Made by a program: the position numbers and the translations under genes
Notes under the pieces: generated by a model
What the model was told of the DNA's origin: nothing
The model's input: only the letters and a program-made list of their open reading frames with translations
Databases searched by the model: none
Shown: piece after piece, positions 9,270 through 16,949 of the stretch
Numbering within the stretch: position 1 is the first letter of the stretch
How the letters are laid out: each line of letters begins with the position of its first letter
Source of the DNA: an uncultured Eubacteriales bacterium
GTDB lineage: Bacteria; Bacillota; Clostridia; Oscillospirales; Oscillospiraceae
Length of the DNA: 64,000 bases
Direction of reading: 5' to 3'
Assembly (NCBI GenBank): GCA_902475435.1
Contig: CABRZL010000001.1
Location: forward strand, 76,129-140,128

Positions 9270-9768
9270 CACCACACCAATCATTACCTTCGTGGGAAAA
9301 TCCGGTACCGGAAAAACAACTTTTTTGGAAAAACTGATCCCGGTTTTAAAGGCAAGAGGCTATCGATTAGCCGTGCTCAAGCATGACGCACATCAATTTG
9401 AAGTCGACAAGCCCGGTAAAGATACCTATCGGTTTTCTGCTGCCGGAGCCGATGTGGTGACTATCTCTAACGCAGAAAAATTTGCGATGATGGAGCATCC
9501 GGTTGCAGAGCTTACAATACAGGATATTGTTTCCCGTCTGCCCACTGTGGATCTTGTCCTGACGGAAGGCTATAAAAAAAGCAGATATCCTAAAATTGAA
9601 ATCCATCGTGCTGCGCTTCATCGTCCTCTGATTGCCCCACCAGAACAGATTCTGGCCATCATGACAGATGAACCCCTAGATTCCTCGGCTCTCCAACTGG
9701 ACTTGGAGGATATAACCGGTTGTGCAGACACAATCGAGGCTTATCTGAAAAGCTTTCATGCCCAATGA
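9259..9768 (+). CDS. mobB: Molybdopterin-guanine dinucleotide biosynthesis adaptor MobB
   Basis: This small P-loop protein of 169 residues has Walker A GKSGTGKTTFLEKL at residues 13-26, the conserved KHDAHQFEVDKPGKD stretch and LTEGYKKS. MobB binds GTP and helps MobA convert molybdopterin to its guanine dinucleotide form. No other molybdenum cofactor gene is in the window, so it may be an orphan copy or serve genes elsewhere. The ATG at 9259 follows AAGGAG; it lies inside the end of the MocR-type gene, so the two are probably translated from one message. Confidence 0.9.
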   Translation: MNPDTTPIITFVGKSGTGKTTFLEKLIPVLKARGYRLAVLKHDAHQFEVDKPGKDTYRFSAAGADVVTISNAEKFAMMEHPVAELTIQDIVSRLPTVDLVLTEGYKKSRYPKIEIHRAALHRPLIAPPEQILAIMTDEPLDSSALQLDLEDITGCADTIEAYLKSFHAQ

Positions 9769-9885
9769 ACGTTGAACATCCTCAAATTTTTTAAATTTTG
9801 TCTTATACTTCTTTCATTTTATGGAAAAATATTGTATGATAAGAATCAGATTTTGTAACCAGCCCGCACAGAAATGGAGGCTCCT

Positions 9886-10919
9886 ATGTCTGGACATGTA
9901 TCGCACAGCCGTCGCCCCAGAAAAGTCTGGCTTCGTATACTGCTTGGCATCTTAATTTGTCTGGCGGTTTTCATACTGACTATTGTAATTGTCGTCAATA
10001 TTATGCTTAATAAAATCGGGCGTCCCGATCCCAACGAAACTTACCTGACGCCCGAAGAATTGACTGAACTGGACAAGACAAATCTGCGTGAAGCCATCGA
10101 CGATGCTCCAGAGCCAAATGTCGTCTATCCTAAACTGGACGAATCACAAATTCAATGGAGTACTCCAAATCAGGCAATTCAGACCAGCCAAGATATTGTG
10201 AATATTCTGCTGATTGGACAGGACCGCCGTGCTGGTGAAACCAGAGCCAGAAGTGACTCTATGATTTTAGTCACCTTTAATAAAACCCAAAAGACAATTA
10301 TTCTCACTTCTTTCCTACGGGATCTTTATGTCCAGATTCCCGGCTATGAAAATAATCGGCTCAACGCAGCATATGCATTTGGAGGCATGGAACTGTTAGA
10401 TGACACGCTGGAAGAAAACTTTGGCATACAGATTGACGCCAACCTGGAGGTGGATTTTTCCGGTTTTTCCTCCATTATTGACGTGCTGGGCGGTGTCGAT
10501 ATCACCCTGACGCCTACGGAGGCGGATTATTTGGGCTTGCCTGAAGGTCTCAATCATATGGATGGCGATACCGCGTTAGAATACTCCCGTATCCGCTATT
10601 TAGACTCTGATTTTGGCCGAACAAACCGTCAGCGCAAAATTCTTACAATTCCGCAAAAAATCTGGGGCTTGCCGACTTTTTCTCCCTGACGGATCAGTTA
10701 TTCCCCCTATTAACTACAGACATGAGCAACTTAAAGATAATCTCTATGATTACGGAACTGTTTCCCATGCTCTCTTCCAGCCATTTAGAAACTCTCTGTA
10801 TTCCTGCAGAAGGCACCTATTCTTTTCATACTGTAAATGGCATGTCCGTTATTGTAGCCGATTTTGATGCCAACCAAAATATCTTGGCAGAAACCCTCGC
10901 TCCAAGCACAGAAAATTGA
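9886..10919 (+). pseudogene. LytR-CpsA-Psr family protein, disrupted by a frameshift
   Basis: The frame from ATG 9886 (after GGAGG) encodes a cytoplasmic start, a membrane helix near residues 15-40 and most of an LCP domain (RSDSMILVTF, TSFLRDLYVQIPG, RTNRQRKIL). It then runs into an out-of-family tail and stops at 10689. The expected C-terminus continues in another frame from about 10653 to the TGA at 10917-10919 (AKNLGLADFFSLTDQLF, then a piece with ELFPML). Frames switch between 10647 and 10653; about 10 bases seem to be missing relative to the family. LCP enzymes attach wall glycopolymers to peptidoglycan. Either a true pseudogene or a sequence error; a second intact LCP gene lies at 28151-29701. 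Confidence 0.85.
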
Positions 10920-11388
10920 TAAAAATCCATATGAATCCCGCTCCTCCATAGGTTGATTTTGGGCTTTTGCACAGTTGTACACACCATTGCGTCAAATGTC
11001 CATCATAAGCGGATTTTTGGGGTTTTACTTTTCTCTTGAAGAAATATATTGACACTTTTTCTCTTCTTTTTCCGGCTATTCTCTCTATTTTTTCAAATTA
11101 CGGCAAAAGTTTGTTCTATTTTCTACATTTTTTACTCTTGAATGATCGTAACATCCAGTTTCTGTATTTATATGTCCGCACATCAAAGACACCTGTCTTT
11201 ATTTTTTAACAATTTTTGGCGCATATCCTGTAGAATCATACGAAACAATCTGTAATATCAGGAAAAAAACTATTGTTTTTTCATAAAACCTATGCTATTA
11301 TCCCTATAGCAGATGTCCCTCTGCTGTAATCACAGCGTTGCATAACCAGCTTCGCTGTAAAATTCACGATCGGAGGAGATCAATCACT
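10920..11388. other. Long AT-rich intergenic region upstream of the sugar ABC operon
   Basis: This stretch of about 470 bases has no convincing gene. It is T-rich between 11030 and 11150. The operon promoter is near its right end, followed by a small stem (AGCAGA and TCTGCT, 11308-11325) in the presumed leader. I found no clear catabolite-repression element by eye and no obvious terminator for the disrupted LCP gene. Confidence 0.6.
11273..11301 (+). promoter_or_regulatory. Promoter of the mgl-like operon
   Basis: TTGTTT (11273-11278), a 17-base spacer and TATTAT (11296-11301) give a leader of about 80 bases before the binding-protein gene. Confidence 0.65.
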
Positions 11389-12546
11389 ATGAACATGAAA
11401 AAAATCCTTGCAATGCTTTTGGCAGTATGCATGATTCTTTCCATGGCTGCCTGCGGCAGCTCGGAAAGTTCTACTACTGCCGGAAGTACCACTGATGGCT
11501 CAACAGAAGCCACCGACTCCACCGCGGATGCCCCTGCAGCCTCTGGCGGCGAAGTCTCCGTCTTCTATTATTCGTACGCTGATACTTACATTTCCAGCGT
11601 CCGTACGGCTTTGGATGCCGCTCTGACTTCCGCTGGCGTCAACTATGTGGACTATGACTCCAACAACAGTCAGACCACCCAGACAGAGCAGATTCAGACC
11701 GCTATTTCCAAGGGTACTTCCATGCTGATTGTCAACCTGGTAGACTCCGGCTCAGAAGATGCCGCTACAAACATCATTAACATGGCCAAGGAAAAGGACA
11801 TCCCCGTCATTTTCTTCAACCGCGCAGTCAGCACTGCTGATGACGGCGGCGAGGCTGTTATCTCCAGCTATGAAAAATGTGCTTTCGTTGGTACAGACTA
11901 CGAGATGGCCGGCCACATGCAGGGCCAGATGATCGGCGAGTACTTGGTTGAGAACTACGACACTGTGGATCTCAACGGCGACGGCAAGATCTCTTATGTT
12001 ATGTTCAAAGGCGACGAAGCCAACGCAGAGGCTATTGCCCGTACGCAGTACGGTGTGGAAGACGCCAACGCCGTTCTCACCGAAGCAGGCAAGCCTGAGC
12101 TGGAATTTTATGATTCCGCTAACTCTAACAAATATCTTGTAGACCAGAATGGCGCTTGGTCTGCACAGGCTGCTACAGATTACATGCAGACCATTCTGTC
12201 CCAGTATTCCGAAGCCAACGGCAATATGGTTGAGCTGGTCATTGCAAACAATGATGATATGGCTTTGGGTGCTATCTCTGCTTTGCAGAACGCTGGTTAC
12301 AACAAAGAAGGGGCTACCATTATTCCTGTATTTGGTGTTGACGCCACCGATGCAGCAAAGGAAAAGATTGCTGACGGTTCTATGATCGGTACCATTAAGC
12401 AGGATGCCGAAGGCATGGCTAATACCATCGCTTTGATTGCCCAGAACTTCCAGGGCGGTAAGGATACCTTTGACGGTGTGGACACCGCAAATGTGGTAGG
12501 CACCTGGCGTGTGAATATCCCCTACGCTACCTACACCGGCGAATAA
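11389..12546 (+). CDS. Galactose/glucose-type sugar ABC transporter, substrate-binding lipoprotein
   Basis: This 385-residue lipoprotein starts with a signal peptide and lipobox ending MAACGSS (Cys near residue 23), then a Ser/Thr-rich linker, then a type I periplasmic binding fold of the sugar family (MglB/RbsB-like). Motifs such as VIFFNRAVS, VELVIANNDDMALGAI and VFGVDATDAA match the galactose/glucose-binding subgroup. It delivers sugar to the MglA/MglC-like proteins encoded next. The start follows CGGAGGA. A strong hairpin separates it from the ATPase gene, which is common where the binding protein must be made in excess. The exact sugar cannot be read from the sequence. Confidence 0.9.
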   Translation: MNMKKILAMLLAVCMILSMAACGSSESSTTAGSTTDGSTEATDSTADAPAASGGEVSVFYYSYADTYISSVRTALDAALTSAGVNYVDYDSNNSQTTQTEQIQTAISKGTSMLIVNLVDSGSEDAATNIINMAKEKDIPVIFFNRAVSTADDGGEAVISSYEKCAFVGTDYEMAGHMQGQMIGEYLVENYDTVDLNGDGKISYVMFKGDEANAEAIARTQYGVEDANAVLTEAGKPELEFYDSANSNKYLVDQNGAWSAQAATDYMQTILSQYSEANGNMVELVIANNDDMALGAISALQNAGYNKEGATIIPVFGVDATDAAKEKIADGSMIGTIKQDAEGMANTIALIAQNFQGGKDTFDGVDTANVVGTWRVNIPYATYTGE

Positions 12547-12565
12547 GTTTTCATTTGCGACAATT

Positions 12566-12590
12566 GCAGCCGCGCTCTAGGCGCGGCTGC
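12566..12590 (+). terminator. GC-rich hairpin between binding-protein and ATPase genes
   Basis: GCAGCCGCGC and GCGCGGCTGC form a perfect 10-bp stem around TCTAG. There is no U-run after it, so it is more likely an mRNA-stabilising or partial-attenuation hairpin than a full terminator. Confidence 0.6.
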
Positions 12591-12621
12591 CTTGCAAATA
12601 TGTATGTAGGAGGCGAAATAA

Positions 12622-14154
12622 TTGGACGGTAACAATCCCCGGACTTCGCAGCAGAAATCTGACGCGCCAGTTCTTCTGCGGATGGAAGGTATTTCAAAAT
12701 CTTTTCCCGGCGTCAAAGCGTTGGATAACGTGTCTTTAACAGTGCGCGCCGGTACAGTTCACGCCCTAATGGGAGAAAATGGAGCAGGAAAATCTACCCT
12801 GATGAAATGTCTCTTCGGTGTTTATAATAAAGATGCCGGTCATATCTACTTGGATGGCCAAGAAGTCAATTTTAAAAACTCCAAGGAAGCTTTGGAGCAT
12901 GGCGTTGCCATGGTTCACCAGGAACTAAACCAGGCGCTTAAGCGCAATGTCATGGACAATATTTGGCTGGGCCGTTATCCTAAAAACGGTTTTTTAGTCT
13001 CAGAGAAAAAAATGTACCAAGACACTATGGCTGTCTTTAACGATCTCAATATTCACGTTAACCCGAAAACAATTATGAGTACCATGCCTGTCTCACAGCG
13101 GCAAATGGTCGAAATCGCAAAAGCTGTTTCTTTCCATTCTAAGGTCATCGTCTTTGACGAGCCAACCTCCTCTCTGACCGAGGTCGAAGTAGAGCATCTG
13201 TTTGAAATTATCAACATGTTGCGCGACCGCGGTTGTGGCATTATTTATATTTCCCATAAAATGGATGAGATCCTTCGGATCTCTGATGATATTACGGTCA
13301 TGCGCGACGGCACTTGGGTAGCTACTGAGCCTGTAGAGAACATGACCATGGATAAAATTATTAAATTGATGGTGGGCCGTGAACTTACAAACCGTTTCCC
13401 TCCCAAAGACAATGTGGTGAGTTCTGAAGTATCTCTGTCCGTGGAAAATCTTACGGGACTGTATTCCAACCTGGATAACGTTTCTTTTCAGGCTCATTCC
13501 GGAGAAATCCTCGGTATTGCCGGTCTGGACGGCTCTGGAAGAACAGAAACACTGGAAACTATTTTTGGTGTTGCTGCCAAGAAAAGCGGCACCATTCACC
13601 TGCATGGCCGCGAGGTAAAGAATCATTCCGCGCGGGAATCCGTATCCAACGGATTTGCACTGCTTACAGAGGAGCGCCGAGCCACCGGTATTTTCGGTAT
13701 TCTGAATATTCGTGATAATACCACCATTTCCAGCTTGAAAAAATATCTGCACGGTGGTTTTCTGAGCAATAACGAAATGAAAAAAAGCACAGATTGGTCC
13801 ATTGATGCCATGCGTATAAAAACCCCCAGTCAATCTACAAAAATCCGCTCTCTTTCCGGTGGTAACCAACAAAAGGTTATTTTGGGCCGCTGGCTTTTAA
13901 CAGATCCGGAGATTTTGCTTTTAGACGAACCTACCCGGGGCATTGATGTAGGCGCAAAATATGAGATATATCAGCTCATCATTGATTTAGCAAAGCAGGG
14001 AAAAACCATCATTATGGTTTCGTCAGAAATGCCTGAATTGCTTGGTATCTGTGACCGTATTCTTGTGATGTCTGGCGGGCGCCTGGCCGGCGAAGTAAAC
14101 GCCAAAACCGCAACCCAAGAGGAAATCATGACCCTGGCGGCAAAATACGCATAA
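12622..14154 (+). CDS. mglA: Sugar ABC transporter ATP-binding protein (two ATPase domains)
   Basis: This 510-residue protein has tandem ABC ATPase domains typical of MglA/RbsA. Domain 1 has Walker [10 protein letters not shown] near residue 54 and Walker [11 protein letters not shown] near 176. Domain 2 has a degenerate Walker [10 protein letters not shown] near 309, signature SGGNQQK and Walker [11 protein letters not shown]. The degenerate second site is normal for this family. It energises sugar uptake through the permease encoded next. The start is a TTG at 12622 placed after AGGAGG; no better ATG lies nearby. It is followed after 16 bases by the permease gene. Confidence 0.93.
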   Translation: MDGNNPRTSQQKSDAPVLLRMEGISKSFPGVKALDNVSLTVRAGTVHALMGENGAGKSTLMKCLFGVYNKDAGHIYLDGQEVNFKNSKEALEHGVAMVHQELNQALKRNVMDNIWLGRYPKNGFLVSEKKMYQDTMAVFNDLNIHVNPKTIMSTMPVSQRQMVEIAKAVSFHSKVIVFDEPTSSLTEVEVEHLFEIINMLRDRGCGIIYISHKMDEILRISDDITVMRDGTWVATEPVENMTMDKIIKLMVGRELTNRFPPKDNVVSSEVSLSVENLTGLYSNLDNVSFQAHSGEILGIAGLDGSGRTETLETIFGVAAKKSGTIHLHGREVKNHSARESVSNGFALLTEERRATGIFGILNIRDNTTISSLKKYLHGGFLSNNEMKKSTDWSIDAMRIKTPSQSTKIRSLSGGNQQKVILGRWLLTDPEILLLDEPTRGIDVGAKYEIYQLIIDLAKQGKTIIMVSSEMPELLGICDRILVMSGGRLAGEVNAKTATQEEIMTLAAKYA

Positions 14155-14170
14155 GAGGAGGAGCTCACCT

Positions 14171-15253
14171 GTGGCTGAAAACAACGTATCCGTAAAAAAG
14201 AAGAACTCCCTACATGCTAAATGGGAGCATTTCAAATCTTTATCTAAACAGGATAAACGGCGAACCATTGTGGATATTTTATTCAACAATGCAATGTATA
14301 TTGTCATTGTCCTGGCGGTCATCTTCATCGCCATCCGTGTTCCTCAGTTTATCTCCCCATCCTCCATCATTAACATTATATCGCTGACTGCAGCAAAATT
14401 GCCCATCGCACTTGGCATTGCAGGATGTATCGTTCTCACTGGCACCGACATTTCCGCCGGCCGTGCAGTTGGTCTTTCCGCCTGTATCTCTGCATCGCTG
14501 TTGACTACGACAAATAAAATTTTCCCTGGCATGGATGTTATGCCACTTCCACTGGTCATTCTGATTGTTATCGCTGTCGGTGCGCTTATCGGTTTTGTAA
14601 ACGGTTTCTCCGTTGCAAAATTCAAACTGCACCCCTTTATCGTTACACTTTCTACCCAACTCATTATTTACGGCACAATTTTGCTGTATCTTAAAATGGG
14701 TGAAAACAACGGACAGACACTTTCCGGTCTTTCGGAAGGTTACCGAAATCTAGTGGCCGGCGCCTTATTCACCATAGACGGCGTAGCCATTCCCCGTTAC
14801 GTACTCTACGCCATTATTTTGACTGCCATTATGTGGATTATCTGGAACAAAACCACCTTTGGCAAGAATATGTTTGCTGTCGGTTCCAATGAAGAGGCCG
14901 CCAACGTTTCCGGCGTCAATGTCACTGCTACAATCATTCTGGTTTTCGTTTTGGCCGGAATCATGTATAGTATCACTGGATTTTTTGACGGCGCTCGTAT
15001 CGCCTCGGTCAACGCCAACACTGGATTTAACTACGAATGCGACGCTATTGCTGCGTGTGTTATCGGCGGCGTATCCTTTGTCGGTGGTATCGGTAAAATC
15101 AGCGGCATTGTAGTAGGTGTTCTGTTGCTCCAGATTATCTTTACCGGCCTAAACTTCCTGTCCGTGGATCAGAATGCTCTGTATATTATCAAGGGCCTGG
15201 TCATCCTGGTAGCATGTGCTATTGACATGCGGAAATACCTGGTCCGCAAATAA
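14171..15253 (+). CDS. mglC: Sugar ABC transporter permease
   Basis: This 360-residue integral membrane protein has about ten hydrophobic helices and the BPD_transp_2 family look (GTDISAGRAVGLSA, GRNMFAVGSNEEAA-like segment NMFAVGSNEEAANVSG, and the GGVSFVGGIGK loop near the end). It forms the channel for the ribose/galactose-type importer with the preceding ATPase. The start is GTG 14171, seven bases after AGGAGGAG. Its stop is only two bases from the ATG of the next small gene, so all four genes form one operon. Confidence 0.93.
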   Translation: MAENNVSVKKKNSLHAKWEHFKSLSKQDKRRTIVDILFNNAMYIVIVLAVIFIAIRVPQFISPSSIINIISLTAAKLPIALGIAGCIVLTGTDISAGRAVGLSACISASLLTTTNKIFPGMDVMPLPLVILIVIAVGALIGFVNGFSVAKFKLHPFIVTLSTQLIIYGTILLYLKMGENNGQTLSGLSEGYRNLVAGALFTIDGVAIPRYVLYAIILTAIMWIIWNKTTFGKNMFAVGSNEEAANVSGVNVTATIILVFVLAGIMYSITGFFDGARIASVNANTGFNYECDAIAACVIGGVSFVGGIGKISGIVVGVLLLQIIFTGLNFLSVDQNALYIIKGLVILVACAIDMRKYLVRK

Positions 15254-15255
15254 TT

Positions 15256-15621
15256 ATGGATCCACAGCACCCACAGGAACATCCACGGCAGCTTCGGGGC
15301 CTATATCGCCATGTAAAAATTTCAGTGCATACTTTGAATATTGTGATTGTAGTGGGTATCCTGGCCCTGGTCATTGCAGTAATTTGGGCACTGATAACCG
15401 GTGGCTATCATGTTACTTTCGATTCCCAAGGCGGTACCGATGTGGTATATCAGGAACTCCGCTACGGTGATCTCATTGACGAACCGGAGGCTCCAACCCG
15501 TGAAGGATATACATTCGATGGCTGGTATCAGGATGAAAACTACAGTCTCCCTTGGAACTTTGATACTGATCTAGTTAATGGAGATTTAACCCTTTATGCC
15601 AAATGGGTTTCTGATTCCTAG
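15256..15621 (+). CDS. Small membrane protein with one InlB B-repeat (Flg_new) domain, in the sugar ABC operon
   Basis: This protein of 121 residues has a basic N-terminus, one membrane helix at about residues 27-50 (IVIVVGILALVIAVIWALI) and then a single extracytoplasmic Listeria-Bacteroides repeat at about 54-117, recognised by HVTFDSQGGT, GYTFDGWYQD and LTLYAKW. Such repeats usually occur in multiple copies in large surface proteins. Here one copy is anchored by a helix and encoded two bases after mglC with no separate ribosome binding site, so it is likely coupled to it. A terminator follows. Function is unknown; a role at the cell surface next to the transporter is inference. Confidence 0.82.
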   Translation: MDPQHPQEHPRQLRGLYRHVKISVHTLNIVIVVGILALVIAVIWALITGGYHVTFDSQGGTDVVYQELRYGDLIDEPEAPTREGYTFDGWYQDENYSLPWNFDTDLVNGDLTLYAKWVSDS

Positions 15622-15628
15622 CGCGTTT

Positions 15629-15662
15629 CCGGGCTCCTGCATAAGCGGGAGTCCGGATTTTT
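15629..15662 (+). terminator. Terminator of the sugar ABC operon
   Basis: CCGGGCTCCTGC and GCGGGAGTCCGG pair as a 12-bp stem with two wobble pairs around ATAA, followed by ATTTTT. Confidence 0.9.
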
Positions 15663-15678
15663 GACAAGGAGTGTATTT

Positions 15679-16116
15679 ATGAAAACATTGTTAGTAAGCG
15701 CCTGTCTATTGGGTTGCCAATGCAAATACAACGGTAACTCCAACATTTGCCCGGAAGTACTGAACCTCCGAGACAAGTTTCACTTAATTCCCGTCTGTCC
15801 GGAACAACTCGGAGGACTTCCTACTCCCCGTCCCCCGGCAGAACGGCAAGATGATCGAGTCAGGAATCGGGACGGCGTCGATGTAACGAAACAATTTGAG
15901 GCCGGCGCGCATGAAGCACTTCGCATAGCAAACCTGTGCTCCTGTTCAGGAGCGATACTAAAATCCCGCAGCCCCTCCTGCGGTTACGGTGAAATCTACG
16001 ACGGTAGTTTCAGCGGAACGCGCATTCCCGGAAACGGCGTTACCGCTCAATTGCTGTTGGTTCATGGTATCCCCATCTGTTCTGAAGAAAATTTGGACAA
16101 AATTCTGAACCTGTGA
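15679..16116 (+). CDS. DUF523 family protein
   Basis: This protein of 145 residues has the DUF523 pattern: SACLLGCQCKYNG at residues 7-19, a CPE near 39, LPTPRPPAER, and CSCSGAILKSRSPSCG near 90-105. The repeated cysteines suggest metal or iron-sulfur binding. The family has no established biochemical role that I can cite; it is often a single-gene unit in Clostridia. The ATG at 15679 follows AAGGAG by 8 bases. It lies between the sugar operon terminator and the manganese riboswitch, with no sign of sharing either transcript. Confidence 0.85.
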   Translation: MKTLLVSACLLGCQCKYNGNSNICPEVLNLRDKFHLIPVCPEQLGGLPTPRPPAERQDDRVRNRDGVDVTKQFEAGAHEALRIANLCSCSGAILKSRSPSCGYGEIYDGSFSGTRIPGNGVTAQLLLVHGIPICSEENLDKILNL

Positions 16117-16134
16117 AAATCTGTGTTTTCTCCC

Positions 16135-16163
16135 TTGACGCAGAAGGAAAATCATGTTATATT
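16135..16163 (+). promoter_or_regulatory. Promoter of the mntP transcript
   Basis: TTGACG (16135-16140), a 17-base spacer and TATATT (16158-16163) stand directly before the riboswitch. Confidence 0.75.
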
Positions 16164-16164
16164 G

Positions 16165-16297
16165 AAAGCCATTAAGGGAGTAGTCAGCGTCGTTCTCGAC
16201 GTGATGAAGCCAACAACCTCGGCGCAATTTTGTGTCCTGGCTTCGTATGAAATGACGAGACTTATCTGTATGAGACAGGTAGGTCTCGCTTTTTCTG
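16165..16297 (+). promoter_or_regulatory. yybP-ykoY manganese riboswitch
   Basis: The leader carries the conserved starting element AAAGCCATTAAGGGAGTAG at 16165-16183, the second conserved strand CAACAACCTCGGCGC near 16210 and the closing stretch ATGACGAGACTTA. It ends in a terminator-like hairpin in which CGAGAC (16256-16261) pairs with GTCTCG (16283-16288) and CTTTTTC follows. This matches the Mn2+-sensing yybP-ykoY class, where metal binding favours expression of efflux genes. The gene directly downstream is mntP, the best-known partner of this riboswitch. The exact aptamer pairing was judged by eye, not by a covariance model. Confidence 0.9.
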
Positions 16298-16319
16298 TCT
16301 CATACATGGGGGAACTGTA

Positions 16320-16883
16320 ATGAGCACGATCGAACTTTTTATTATCGCAATTGGTCTGAGCATGGACGCCTTTGCCGTATCTATCTGTAAGGGACTGTCA
16401 GTCGGAAAGCTTCAATTAAAGCACGCTCTGATCTGCGGACTCTACTTTGGCGGTTTTCAGGCATTGATGCCACTCCTTGGATGGCTGTTGGGCAGTCAGT
16501 TTCAGTCTCTTATCACCAGTGTAGATCACTGGATCGCCTTTGTCCTCCTGGGTATTATCGGCTTTAACATGATAAAAGAATCCCGCTCTCAGGAGGAGGA
16601 ATGTCCCAGTGCATCCTTTGGCGTCAAAGCCATGCTTCCAATGGCGCTGGCCACCAGTATCGATGCATTGGCAATCGGCGTGACATTTGCTTTCCTGGAC
16701 GTCAGTATTGTCCCGGCTGTCAGTTTCATTGGCGTAATCACTTTTATATGCTCAGCCATTGGTGTGAAAATCGGCAATGTTTTTGGACTGCGGTTTAAGT
16801 CCAAAGCAGAACTGTTCGGCGGACTTGTACTGATTGCCATGGGATTCAAAATCCTAATTGAACATCTGTTTTTTGCCGGTTAA
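16320..16883 (+). CDS. mntP: Manganese efflux pump MntP
   Basis: This 187-residue membrane protein has six hydrophobic helices in two similar halves. Each half carries an intramembrane acidic motif: [14 protein letters not shown] (Asp16) and [10 protein letters not shown] (Asp near 118). It exports Mn2+ across the cytoplasmic membrane. The ATG at 16320 follows GGGGGAA. The Mn riboswitch upstream gives clear control by intracellular manganese. The P-type ATPase gene follows after 66 bases with no strong terminator in between, so it may be on the same riboswitch-controlled message. Confidence 0.95.
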   Translation: MSTIELFIIAIGLSMDAFAVSICKGLSVGKLQLKHALICGLYFGGFQALMPLLGWLLGSQFQSLITSVDHWIAFVLLGIIGFNMIKESRSQEEECPSASFGVKAMLPMALATSIDALAIGVTFAFLDVSIVPAVSFIGVITFICSAIGVKIGNVFGLRFKSKAELFGGLVLIAMGFKILIEHLFFAG

Positions 16884-16949
16884 CTCATAAAAATCCCCCA
16901 TAAGGGAATGTATAACAAGAGACCACTCATTTCAGGCAGGAGGTTTAGT

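Noticed and set aside
13093..13872. Minus-strand frame of 259 codons inside mglA
   Set aside because: Antisense to a well-supported ATPase gene with no start signal or recognisable domain.
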